DNA of 20,455 nucleotides from Micavibrio aeruginosavorus (GTDB lineage: Bacteria > Pseudomonadota > Alphaproteobacteria > Micavibrionales > Micavibrionaceae), in the NCBI GenBank assembly GCA_003241475.1, contig QFQB01000070.1, positions 1-20,455 of the forward strand, in the 5' to 3' direction. Shown here piece by piece: positions 7,861 to 14,529 of this stretch. Under the pieces are notes generated by a model that was given only the letters and a program-made list of their open reading frames with translations, was not told where the DNA came from and did no database searches. The translations under genes were made by a program, and so were the position numbers. The stretch's first letter is position 1, and every line of letters starts with the position of its first letter.

Positions 7861-7891
7861 GCATTCCCGCCGTTTGAGCGGGGATGCTTTT
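7861..7891 (+). terminator. Attenuator-like hairpin between rpsB and tsf
   Basis: GCATTCCCGC (7861-7870) pairs with GCGGGGATGC (7878-7887) through a 7-nt loop, with one T-G wobble pair, and is followed by only four T residues. A stable stem with a short T tract fits partial termination, which would make more S2 message than tsf message. Confidence 0.65.
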
Positions 7892-7919
7892 ACAAAGCAA
7901 ACATTGAAGGAATTTGAAA

Positions 7920-8843
7920 ATGGCTGAAATCACAGCATCCATGGTGAAACAACTCCGCGAGACAACCGGCGCCGGCATGATGGACGCAAAAAACGCGTTG
8001 ACCGAAAACAACGGCGATATCGAAGCCGCTGTTGACTGGTTGCGCAAAAAAGGTCTGGCGAAAGCCGAGAAGAAATCTTCGCGCACGGCCGCCGAAGGTC
8101 TGGTTGCCATTGCATCCAGCGGTAAGACGGGCGCGGTTGTCGAAGTCAACTCCGAGACGGACTTCGTTGCCCGCAACGAAGAATTCCAGACGTTCGTTAA
8201 AGCGGTTGCCGACAAGGCGCTAACCGAAGCGAGCGATCTCGACAGCCTGCTGAACGCAAAGCTGGACGGCAAGCCCGTTTCCGAAAACCTGACGGACAAG
8301 ATTGCGAAAATCGGCGAGAACATGACAATCCGCCGCATGGAAAAACACAGCGTTTCTGACGGTGTTGTTGTCGGCTATGTTCACAACTCGGTTGCGCCGA
8401 ACCTCGGCAAGATCGGCGTTCTGGTCGCGCTTGAATCCACAGGCGACAAGGAAAAGCTCGAAGCGCTTGGCAAGCAGATCGCTATGCACGCCGCTGCAGC
8501 GTTCCCGAAATTCCTGAAAAAAGAAGATGTGGACACGGCAACGCTTGACCGCGAGCGCGATGTTTTGCGTGAGCAGGCCAAAGCCGAAGGCAAGCCTGCC
8601 GAGATCGTCGAGAAAATGCTCGAAGGCCGTCTGCGCAAATTCTATGAAGAAATCTGCTTGCTTGAGCAGATCTTCGTGATGGACGGCGAGACGAAAATTG
8701 CCAAGCTACTAGAAAACGCCGCGAAAGACGTCGGCGCGCCGGTTGCTCTGAAATCCTACTCCCGCATCCAGCTCGGCGAAGGCATCGAGAAGGAAGAGGT
8801 GGACTTTGCCGCCGAAGTTGCCGCAACGGCCCGCAGCGCGTAA
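7920..8843 (+). CDS. tsf: Translation elongation factor Ts
   Basis: Guanine-nucleotide exchange factor that regenerates EF-Tu-GTP in the cytoplasm, 307 aa. The N-terminal UBA-like domain reads ASMVKQLRETTGAGMMDAKN at about residues 6-25. The EF-Tu-contact motif TDFVARN is at residues 80-86. The C-terminal half contains the repeated core subdomain (VGYVHNSVAPNLGKIGVLVA near 150). The ATG at 7920 has AAGG 9 nt upstream and gives the usual MAEITA start; the in-frame TTG two codons earlier is less likely. It sits downstream of rpsB as in most bacteria and ends at a strong terminator. Unusually, pyrH does not follow directly. Confidence 0.98.
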   Translation: MAEITASMVKQLRETTGAGMMDAKNALTENNGDIEAAVDWLRKKGLAKAEKKSSRTAAEGLVAIASSGKTGAVVEVNSETDFVARNEEFQTFVKAVADKALTEASDLDSLLNAKLDGKPVSENLTDKIAKIGENMTIRRMEKHSVSDGVVVGYVHNSVAPNLGKIGVLVALESTGDKEKLEALGKQIAMHAAAAFPKFLKKEDVDTATLDRERDVLREQAKAEGKPAEIVEKMLEGRLRKFYEEICLLEQIFVMDGETKIAKLLENAAKDVGAPVALKSYSRIQLGEGIEKEEVDFAAEVAATARSA

Positions 8844-8864
8844 ATATAAGCGCAAACGAATATT

Positions 8865-8891
8865 AAAAAGCCCTCGCAAGAGGGCTTTTTT
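8865..8891 (+). terminator. Intrinsic terminator after tsf
   Basis: An 11-bp perfect stem, AAAAAGCCCTC (8865-8875) with GAGGGCTTTTT (8880-8890), has a GCAA tetraloop and a run of six T. It lies 21 nt after the tsf stop codon and should end the rpsB-tsf transcript efficiently. Confidence 0.92.
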
Positions 8892-8948
8892 GTTGCCCGT
8901 CATCGAATGTTGTCATAAGTATATCTGCAAATTTTAAGGAGTTTCGCT

Positions 8949-10104
8949 ATGCGCAAGACCGTTCTGTTTATCGTTGCCGATGAAAAGCTGAATGCCGGAG
9001 AGCGCGATTACATGAAGGCGTTTTCGGCGAACCTCTTACGCGCACAATATCCCGATACGCAATATCTGGTTTATAAAATCGGTGAGCGGACAGGCAAGGA
9101 AGTTGAAACCGCCGCGACGCGCCTGCCAATGACCGATGCCGAGTATGAGAAAATTCCACGCTTCACGCAGATGCCACAGGGTGTGGGAAATTTGACTGTT
9201 ATCGGCGTAGGGCAATCAACGACGGATCATGTGATCAAGCTTGCCAAAGAGAATTGGGAAACGCCAGTGGCTTTGGTTACGCATATGATCGAGCCGGACA
9301 AAATTCCTGCCTTGAATGAAACCGGCGTTATGGTTTATTCGCCCACCGAAAAGCCGGATCCTAACCTGATGTTTAAAAAGCTTCATTCTGTTCCACACAC
9401 GAACACCGAAGCGTCCTGTATGTACGACTATGAAATTCTGAAAGACAGATTTTCCGACATCCTGAAAGACGACGAGCCGTTTGCTTTCGTCGTGCTGAAT
9501 GCCGGTTTTCCTGTTACGGACGCTGAGGGTAGAACGGAATGGAATCCCTATAAGGAAGAAGAGGCCAAAGCGCAGGGCTATGCGTTGGGGCCCGCGCAAT
9601 CTGAAGGACGAAAACGAATACGGGCAGAGCAATATGACGATGTTTGCGGCGGGTTATATGCTGGCGCAGGAATATCAGGGCGCGTTTGTCACAGTGATGA
9701 CGGATCGATTTGCCTTTGGCCAGCCAGCCAACGTCATCAAGGCTGGCTATATGCTGGCAAAAAAAGACAATTGTGTCGCATTTGTTTCCAACAGCGAAGG
9801 CTATGGCACGATGGATGGTGCGATGTTGCATGTTGATAACGATAAAAAACTGCTCGGCATGTTTCCTTTTGCGGCCCAGTTCGCCGATGCGTCGGGCCAG
9901 CGTGTACAGAATATTGAAAAATACAACCGACTTGGCGTAGCGATACTTGAAGTTGACGAGGATCGTCTGCTGGCGACGCTGTATCATGAGCACCAGCAGA
10001 AAACGCCTGTGCAGTATGTCGATGCGGCAGCCGTGGTTCTCAAGGATCTTTGCCTGATCAAATCTGTAAACGTTCCGGAAGCAAAGCCTATATCTTCGCC
10101 TTGA
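8949..10104 (+). pseudogene. Unrecognised gene with internal frameshift (about 384 aa if repaired)
   Basis: Function not recognised. The first frame starts at the ATG at 8949 with TAAGGAG 7 nt upstream and begins MRKTVLFIVADEKLNAGERD; left alone it would run to a stop at 9836. Its sensible protein character ends near QGYALGP around base 9590. A second frame, one base later, then continues with NLKDENEYGQSNMTMFAAGY and runs to the stop at 10104. Removing one base from the GGGGCCC run at 9587-9593 joins the halves into one 384-aa frame. The repaired chain looks soluble, with alternating predicted strands and helices, no signal peptide and no membrane segment. It could be a genuine pseudogene, a sequencing error in the G/C run, or two expressed fragments (the second possibly from the ATG at 9634, which lacks a good ribosome-binding site). 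It opens the accessory block between tsf and pyrH. Confidence 0.72.
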
Positions 10105-10152
10105 TTTTGCCGTTTATTGGGTCAAATCTTCTTCGGAAAGAAGGAGATTTCC

Positions 10153-10962
10153 ATGCGCATTGCTTTTGTTTTTGGCCTGATTTTGTTGCTTTTGGCCGCG
10201 GCCCCGTCGTTTGCCGCCGTAGAACCTGATTATGATCCCAAAGAGCCGCTCGTGACCAATCCGTGGTTTGCGGCACAGGGGGCGGCCGAACAGAAGGCGG
10301 ACCTCGATTTCGTAAAGGGCATGCGTCCACATCATGCCGGTGCGCTGACAATGTCTGACGAGTATCTAAGTGATCCGCAGGCGAAAAACGTTCAACTGAA
10401 GAGCCTTGCCCGCGGGATTAAGCATAACCAGACCTTCGAGATCGGCATGCTGGACCGTGTGGAGCAATTGGTCGGCAAGCCTATTCAAAAAGAAGGGGCT
10501 ACGCGACAGGTGGCCGAGCAAGGTCTAGCGCAAAAGCAGAGATTTCAGCGGGCACCGATGCCGGCGGGGTTCGGCAAGAGCGAAGTTACAGCACGCGATG
10601 TGCAATTTGCCAAGGGTATGGCGATCCATCATGAAGCGGCGTTGGTGATGGCGAAGGAGTATCTGGCCAATCCGCATGCGACGAACAAATATCTGCGTCT
10701 GCTATGTCTCGATATTCTGCGCGACCAAAAAATGGAGATTGCGTTCATGAACGACATTGTTGCCCAATATCCGGGTAATCCAGATGATATCAAGGTTGAT
10801 ATGTCGATGATGCACGGGATGGATCATATGAATCATGGTGGTATGAAGCACGGGGCCGCGCCGAAGAAAGCGAAAGTTAAAAAGCCTACCGCTAAAAAGC
10901 CAGCCCCCGCCCACGATATGTCCGGTATGGAAGGCATGGATCACAGCCATATGGGGCATTGA
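10153..10962 (+). CDS. Secreted double-DUF305 protein with Met/His-rich tail
   Basis: Exported protein of 269 aa, probably periplasmic and possibly involved in copper binding. A signal peptide (hydrophobic core FVFGLILLLLAAAP) has a cleavage site after SFA, residue 21. Two DUF305 units follow, marked by DFVKGMRPHH near residues 52-61 and FAKGMAIHH near 152-160, each with a paired histidine followed by an acidic helix. From residue 217 the tail alternates Met and His (MSMMHGMDHMNHGGMKHG), passes through a Lys/Ala/Pro linker, and ends MSGMEGMDHSHMGH. Such Met/His clusters are common in copper-handling periplasmic proteins, so a role in copper binding is inference. AAGGAG lies 6 nt before the ATG. 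It follows the frameshifted gene by 48 nt without a terminator and may share its transcript. Confidence 0.85.
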   Translation: MRIAFVFGLILLLLAAAPSFAAVEPDYDPKEPLVTNPWFAAQGAAEQKADLDFVKGMRPHHAGALTMSDEYLSDPQAKNVQLKSLARGIKHNQTFEIGMLDRVEQLVGKPIQKEGATRQVAEQGLAQKQRFQRAPMPAGFGKSEVTARDVQFAKGMAIHHEAALVMAKEYLANPHATNKYLRLLCLDILRDQKMEIAFMNDIVAQYPGNPDDIKVDMSMMHGMDHMNHGGMKHGAAPKKAKVKKPTAKKPAPAHDMSGMEGMDHSHMGH

Positions 10963-10989
10963 AATCCGCGGACTGCAAATAGCTGGCGC

Positions 10990-11020
10990 AATAATATTAC
11001 AAAATTAACACAATATTATT
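10990..11020. promoter_or_regulatory. AT-rich palindrome abutting a promoter, possible operator
   Basis: AATAATATT (10990-10998) and AATATTATT (11012-11020) are perfect 9-bp inverted copies separated by 13 bases. The right arm's last base is the first base of the TTGACA -35 element. There is no T-run after it, so it is a poor terminator for the gene upstream and better placed to bind a dimeric regulator next to the promoter. Confidence 0.4.
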
Positions 11021-11048
11021 TGACATAATTCAAATTAGCGGTTATATC
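11020..11048 (+). promoter_or_regulatory. Near-consensus promoter of the Gly/Ala-rich hydrophobic protein gene
   Basis: A perfect TTGACA (11020-11025) and TATATC (11043-11048) are separated by exactly 17 nt. Initiation near 11055 would give a leader of about 30 nt before the ATG at 11084. This is the clearest housekeeping-type promoter in the window. Confidence 0.65.
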
Positions 11049-11083
11049 TGCCTGTAACGAATAAAAACAGGGGAGACGACGCA

Positions 11084-11608
11084 ATGGGTTATATCACGCA
11101 ACAATTCAACGAAGGTTATGACTTCGCGAAAGAAAAACTGTCTTACGTATTCCAAAATGCAACGACCGCTTACACGATGGCGGCTGTGCCGGCCCTCGGT
11201 CTTGGCGGACTTATGCTGGGGTTTGCCGCGGGCCCTGCCTTTGCCTTGGCAACCACGGGAGTTGTTACGGCGGGCCTTGGAACCCTCGTTCATCCGGTGA
11301 TAAATTCCATGACCGAGGATGATTATAAGAATGGGGGCCAAAGCGCGCATATCCTGAATCTCGGCAAACCGGGCTTGATAGGCGCGGCGGCGGGTCTGCT
11401 CTTCGGCGCCGCCGGAGGTCCGGTTTTGGGCGCGGCGGCAGGGGCAACGGCAGCGGCCTTGTGCGCGCCGGGGCGTACGATCCAGCTGGCCGGTATTGCC
11501 AAGCGTTGCTTCGATCATGTGTTTAAGGCGGATGGGGATGACAAGGTCATCAAGAATGAGATTGCGAAACCGGCTCTGAAAGAGAATATGGCGGCCTTGG
11601 TGATCTGA
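11084..11608 (+). CDS. Small Gly/Ala-rich hydrophobic protein, 174 aa
   Basis: Function not recognised. A polar N-terminal 30 residues (FNEGYDFAKEKLSYVFQN) precede a hydrophobic Gly/Ala-rich stretch at about 31-69. A polar loop at 75-95 follows, then a second Gly/Ala-rich stretch at about 96-128 (with GAAAGLLFGAAGGPVLGAAA), and a charged C-terminus. Small residues spaced as in glycine-zipper segments suggest two membrane-inserted helical hairpins or a membrane-associated protein; there is no cleavable signal peptide. GGGGAG lies 8 nt before the ATG. The gene is a self-contained unit with a near-consensus promoter and a terminator, and it sits in the block that separates tsf from pyrH. That it is expressed is likely; its role is unknown. 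Confidence 0.78.
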   Translation: MGYITQQFNEGYDFAKEKLSYVFQNATTAYTMAAVPALGLGGLMLGFAAGPAFALATTGVVTAGLGTLVHPVINSMTEDDYKNGGQSAHILNLGKPGLIGAAAGLLFGAAGGPVLGAAAGATAAALCAPGRTIQLAGIAKRCFDHVFKADGDDKVIKNEIAKPALKENMAALVI

Positions 11609-11625
11609 TCGTTGAAATCCTTACA

Positions 11626-11663
11626 AAAAAGCCTCGCGATCTTAACGATTTGCGGGGCTTTTT
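11626..11663 (+). terminator. Intrinsic terminator after the hydrophobic protein gene
   Basis: AAAAAGCCTCGC (11626-11637) pairs with GCGGGGCTTTTT (11652-11663) with one wobble pair and a 14-nt loop, and the right arm ends in five T. It starts 17 nt after the stop codon and separates this gene from the pyrH operon. Confidence 0.85.
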
Positions 11664-11704
11664 CTTGCAAAAAGGCGGGGGAGGCTTTAATCCTCCTTGG
11701 CGAG

Positions 11705-11733
11705 TGGACAGCCCTGCCAACTTCCCGTATTTT
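11705..11733 (+). promoter_or_regulatory. Candidate promoter of the pyrH operon
   Basis: TGGACA (11705-11710), one mismatch from the consensus -35, is followed after exactly 17 nt by TATTTT (11728-11733). Initiation near 11740 would leave a short leader of about 20 nt before pyrH. It lies directly after the upstream terminator, as expected for the start of a new transcript. Confidence 0.55.
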
Positions 11734-11761
11734 AGCGTGGCCCTGAACAAAGAGAGAAATT

Positions 11762-12511
11762 ATGACAATGTCAGCTGAGAAGATAAAATCTGCTTCCAAA
11801 TCAACCTATAAGCGCGTGTTGTTAAAGATGTCGGGCGAGGTCCTGATGGGGGAAAAAGAGTTCGGGCTGGATTCCAAAACATTGAACCGCGTGGCCCGCG
11901 ACATCAAGGAAGTGATCGATACGGGCGTCGAGGTTTGCGTCTCTGTCGGCGCGGGCAACATCTTCCGCGGCGTGTCGGGCGCCGCCGAAGGGATGGACCG
12001 GACGCAGGCCGATTATATGGGGATGCTCGGCATCGTCATCAACGCGCTGGCGTTGCAATCCGCACTGGAGCAATTGAAGGTTGATACACGCGTGATGTCG
12101 GCGATCCCGATGTCGGCGATCTGCGAGCCGTACATACGCCGCAAAGCGATGCGCCACATGGAGAAAGGCCGCGTGGTGATTTTTGCCGCCGGTACAGGTA
12201 ATCCGTATTTCACATCAGATACCACGGCTGCGCTTCGCGCTTCCGAGATGGCATGCAACGCCATTCTAAAAGGCACGAAGGTTGATGGCGTTTACACGGC
12301 CGATCCGAAAAAAGACCCCGATGCAAAGCGTTTTGAACAGATTTCCTATATGGATGTTCTGACCAAGGATCTGCGCGTGATGGACGCGACCGCCATTTCA
12401 CTGGCGCGGGAGAACAATATTCCGATCATTATTTTCAATGTTCGCGAAGAAGGCAATTTCGCAAAAGTCATGAGCGGCGAAGGCACGTTCACGACCGTTA
12501 GCAATAAATAA
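11762..12511 (+). CDS. pyrH: UMP kinase
   Basis: Cytoplasmic kinase that phosphorylates UMP to UDP with ATP, feeding RNA, DNA and UDP-sugar synthesis. The 249-aa product belongs to the amino-acid-kinase fold. KMSGE at residues 22-26 is the ATP-phosphate site, GAGNIFRG at 63-70 is the UMP-site loop, and DRTQADYMGMLG is at 79-90. A later segment includes GTGNPYFTSDTTAALRA and VDGVYTADPKKDP. The first 15 residues (Lys/Ser-rich) form a short extension before YKRVLLKMSG. An ATG at 11768 is an alternative; both share a weak GAGAG ribosome-binding site. It leads a long operon with frr 30 nt downstream. Confidence 0.97.
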   Translation: MTMSAEKIKSASKSTYKRVLLKMSGEVLMGEKEFGLDSKTLNRVARDIKEVIDTGVEVCVSVGAGNIFRGVSGAAEGMDRTQADYMGMLGIVINALALQSALEQLKVDTRVMSAIPMSAICEPYIRRKAMRHMEKGRVVIFAAGTGNPYFTSDTTAALRASEMACNAILKGTKVDGVYTADPKKDPDAKRFEQISYMDVLTKDLRVMDATAISLARENNIPIIIFNVREEGNFAKVMSGEGTFTTVSNK

Positions 12512-12541
12512 ACAATACAAGAAGCAAGAAGGAAATATCCC

Positions 12542-13093
12542 ATGTCCTATAACAAAGAAGATATCAAGCGCCGCATGGAAGGCGCTGTTGACTCTCTGAA
12601 GCATGAATTTTCGGGCCTTCGTACAGGCCGCGCGAGCACGGCGATGCTTGATACGATCACGGTTGAAGTCTACGGATCGCGCATGCCGATCTTGCAGGTT
12701 GGCTCGATCTCCGTTCCCGAGCCGCGCCTTTTGACCGTTCAGGTCTGGGATACGGGGTCTGTCAAAGCCGTTGAAAAAGCGATCCGCGATGCGAACCTCG
12801 GCCTGAATCCGCAAGCGGACGGCAACCTCGTGCGCGTGCCTGTGCCGGAATTGAACCAGGACCGCCGCAAGGAGCTGGTCAAGGTTGCGGGACAATATGC
12901 GGAATCCGCCCGCGTGGCTGTTCGCAACATCCGCCGCGACGGGATGGAAGCGCTCAAGAAGATGAAGGCCGACGGCCAATCCGAGGACGAGAACAAGCGC
13001 AGCGGCGAAGAGGTGCAGAAATTCACCGACGAGTATGTGAAGAAAATAGACATGCTACTCTCCGACAAAGAAAAAGATATTATGACGGTTTGA
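12542..13093 (+). CDS. frr: Ribosome recycling factor
   Basis: Splits post-termination ribosomes together with EF-G. The 183-aa length is typical. The signature region FSGLRTGRAS lies at residues 23-32, followed by the beta-rich domain (ITVEVYGSRMPILQVGSISV) and a C-terminal helical bundle containing NQDRRKELVKVAGQYAESAR and VRNIRRDGMEALKKMKADG. The ATG at 12542 has AAGGA 8 nt upstream. The stop codon overlaps the uppS start as TGATG, so the two are translationally coupled. It keeps the usual pyrH-frr linkage. Confidence 0.98.
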   Translation: MSYNKEDIKRRMEGAVDSLKHEFSGLRTGRASTAMLDTITVEVYGSRMPILQVGSISVPEPRLLTVQVWDTGSVKAVEKAIRDANLGLNPQADGNLVRVPVPELNQDRRKELVKVAGQYAESARVAVRNIRRDGMEALKKMKADGQSEDENKRSGEEVQKFTDEYVKKIDMLLSDKEKDIMTV

Positions 13094-13806
13094 TGCAAAA
13101 GCAGATCCCACAACATATTGCTATCATCATGGATGGCAACGGACGCTGGGCCAAAAGCCGTGGCCTGCCGCGCACGGCAGGTCATCATCAGGGTGTGGAA
13201 GCCTGCAAGCGCACGGTGCGCGCGGCGGGCGATCTGGGGATCAAATACATCACGCTGTTCAGCTTTTCATCCGAGAACTGGAGCCGCCCCGCCGAAGAAA
13301 TTACCGAACTGATGCGCCTTCTTCGCATGTTCCTGCGATCTGAGACCGCCGACCTTCACCGGAACAATGTGCGTCTGCGCGTGATCGGGTCCCGCAAAGA
13401 ATTGTCTGCAGACATCGTCGAGTTGATCGAGAATGCGGAGAACCTGACCAAGGACAATGATGCTTTGTTTCTGAACATTGCTTTGAACTACGGTAGCCGG
13501 AATGAAATTCTTGAGGCCGCGGCTTCTTACGCAAAGCAGATGGCCGAGCAGGGGATAGCGCCTGATTTTGCCAGCGCGGAAGAATATTTTCCCCAGCATC
13601 TGATGACGAAAGGGATTCCTGATCCGGATATTCTGATCCGCACCAGCGGCGAACAGCGCATCAGCAACTTTCTTTTGTGGCAGTGCGCCTATACCGAGCT
13701 TGTCTTTACCTCTACACTCTGGCCCGACTTTAGCAAATCCGATCTGGAATCTGCGATTGCCGATTTCCAAAAGCGCGAGCGTCGCTTCGGGGCGATTACC
13801 AACTGA
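13093..13806 (+). CDS. uppS: Isoprenyl transferase (undecaprenyl diphosphate synthase)
   Basis: Cis-prenyltransferase that extends farnesyl diphosphate with isopentenyl diphosphate to make the C55 carrier lipid for peptidoglycan and other envelope polymers. The 237-aa product has IAIIMDGNGRWA near residues 9-20, with catalytic Asp at 14, then FSFSSENWSRP and the C-terminal substrate motif RTSGEQRISNFLLWQ from residue 183. These are the defining conserved regions of the family. I chose the ATG at 13093, which overlaps the frr stop by one base; a TTG just before it is in frame but unlikely. cdsA follows after 15 nt. Its substrate pathway is fed by dxr two genes downstream. Confidence 0.97.
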   Translation: MQKQIPQHIAIIMDGNGRWAKSRGLPRTAGHHQGVEACKRTVRAAGDLGIKYITLFSFSSENWSRPAEEITELMRLLRMFLRSETADLHRNNVRLRVIGSRKELSADIVELIENAENLTKDNDALFLNIALNYGSRNEILEAAASYAKQMAEQGIAPDFASAEEYFPQHLMTKGIPDPDILIRTSGEQRISNFLLWQCAYTELVFTSTLWPDFSKSDLESAIADFQKRERRFGAITN

Positions 13807-13821
13807 ACGATAGGATTTCTT

Positions 13822-14529
13822 GTGACGGCTTTTGCAAAACACGGTCTGTTCTTACGGATCATATCGGCCCTCATCATGATGCCGGTGGTGCTTTATGCCG
13901 TTATATACGGTGGCTGGCCGTTTTTGTTTATGGTCGGTGTCGCGATCGGCATTTCCGTCAAGGAATGGGTGCGTATGGCCAAAGCTACGTTAAGACCTTT
14001 TATGGATGGCGTTCTAGGGGTTTTATATATACTCGCGTGCTTTGCGGCGTTCGTTTATCTGCGCGATCAATATGCGAACAACGGCGCTGGCTTGACGCTG
14101 TGTTTGATGCTGTGCGTGTGGTCCACCGATATCGGCGCGTATTTTTCCGGCAAAACCATCGGCGGACCGAAGATGGCGCCTTCTATCAGCCCCAACAAAA
14201 CATGGGCGGGATTGATCGGTGGTGTTTTGTCGAGCATCGGATTGTTCTTTTTGTATGCATTTTACATCGGTCCTTATCTTGCGCAGGCGATCTGGAGCGA
14301 TCTTGATCTTCCGTCCGGATTTACACCTGCTCTTATTGCGGCGTTTGGTGCGATGATTGCGGTTAGCGGGCAGATAGGCGATTTGCTGATCTCGCATGAA
14401 AAGCGCAAAGTCGGCGTGAAGGATACGGGGACGCTTATTCCCGGCCATGGCGGCTTGCTTGACCGGATCGATGCGCTGTTGTTGGCTTCGCTTGTATTTC
14501 TCATCGCTCTGAAAGTCGTCGGTCTATGA
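13822..14529 (+). CDS. cdsA: Phosphatidate cytidylyltransferase (CDP-diacylglycerol synthase)
   Basis: Integral inner-membrane enzyme that converts phosphatidic acid and CTP to CDP-diacylglycerol, the precursor of all major phospholipids. The 235-aa product has several membrane helices from residue 8 on. It carries the family signature near the C-terminus, SHEKRKVGVKDTGTLIPGHG followed by GLLDRIDALL, and an earlier conserved segment WSTDIGAYFSGKTIGGPKMA. The start is a GTG at 13822 with TAGGA 6 nt upstream; no nearer ATG keeps the N-terminal helix. The stop overlaps the dxr start by 4 bases (ATGA). Confidence 0.95.
   Translation: MTAFAKHGLFLRIISALIMMPVVLYAVIYGGWPFLFMVGVAIGISVKEWVRMAKATLRPFMDGVLGVLYILACFAAFVYLRDQYANNGAGLTLCLMLCVWSTDIGAYFSGKTIGGPKMAPSISPNKTWAGLIGGVLSSIGLFFLYAFYIGPYLAQAIWSDLDLPSGFTPALIAAFGAMIAVSGQIGDLLISHEKRKVGVKDTGTLIPGHGGLLDRIDALLLASLVFLIALKVVGL

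Noticed and set aside
8892..8948. Promoter for the frameshifted gene upstream of 8949
   Set aside because: TTG-containing -35 candidates exist but no -10 at suitable spacing resembles the consensus, so none is annotated.
9587..9593. Programmed +1 frameshift in the broken gene
   Set aside because: The original frame has no stop codon next to the slip site and runs on for about 80 codons, and no stimulatory Shine-Dalgarno-like element or slippery stop context is seen.
11673..11696. Second hairpin (GGAGG with CCTCC) upstream of pyrH
   Set aside because: The stem is only about 5 bp and has no T tract; the terminator at 11626-11663 already accounts for transcript ending here.
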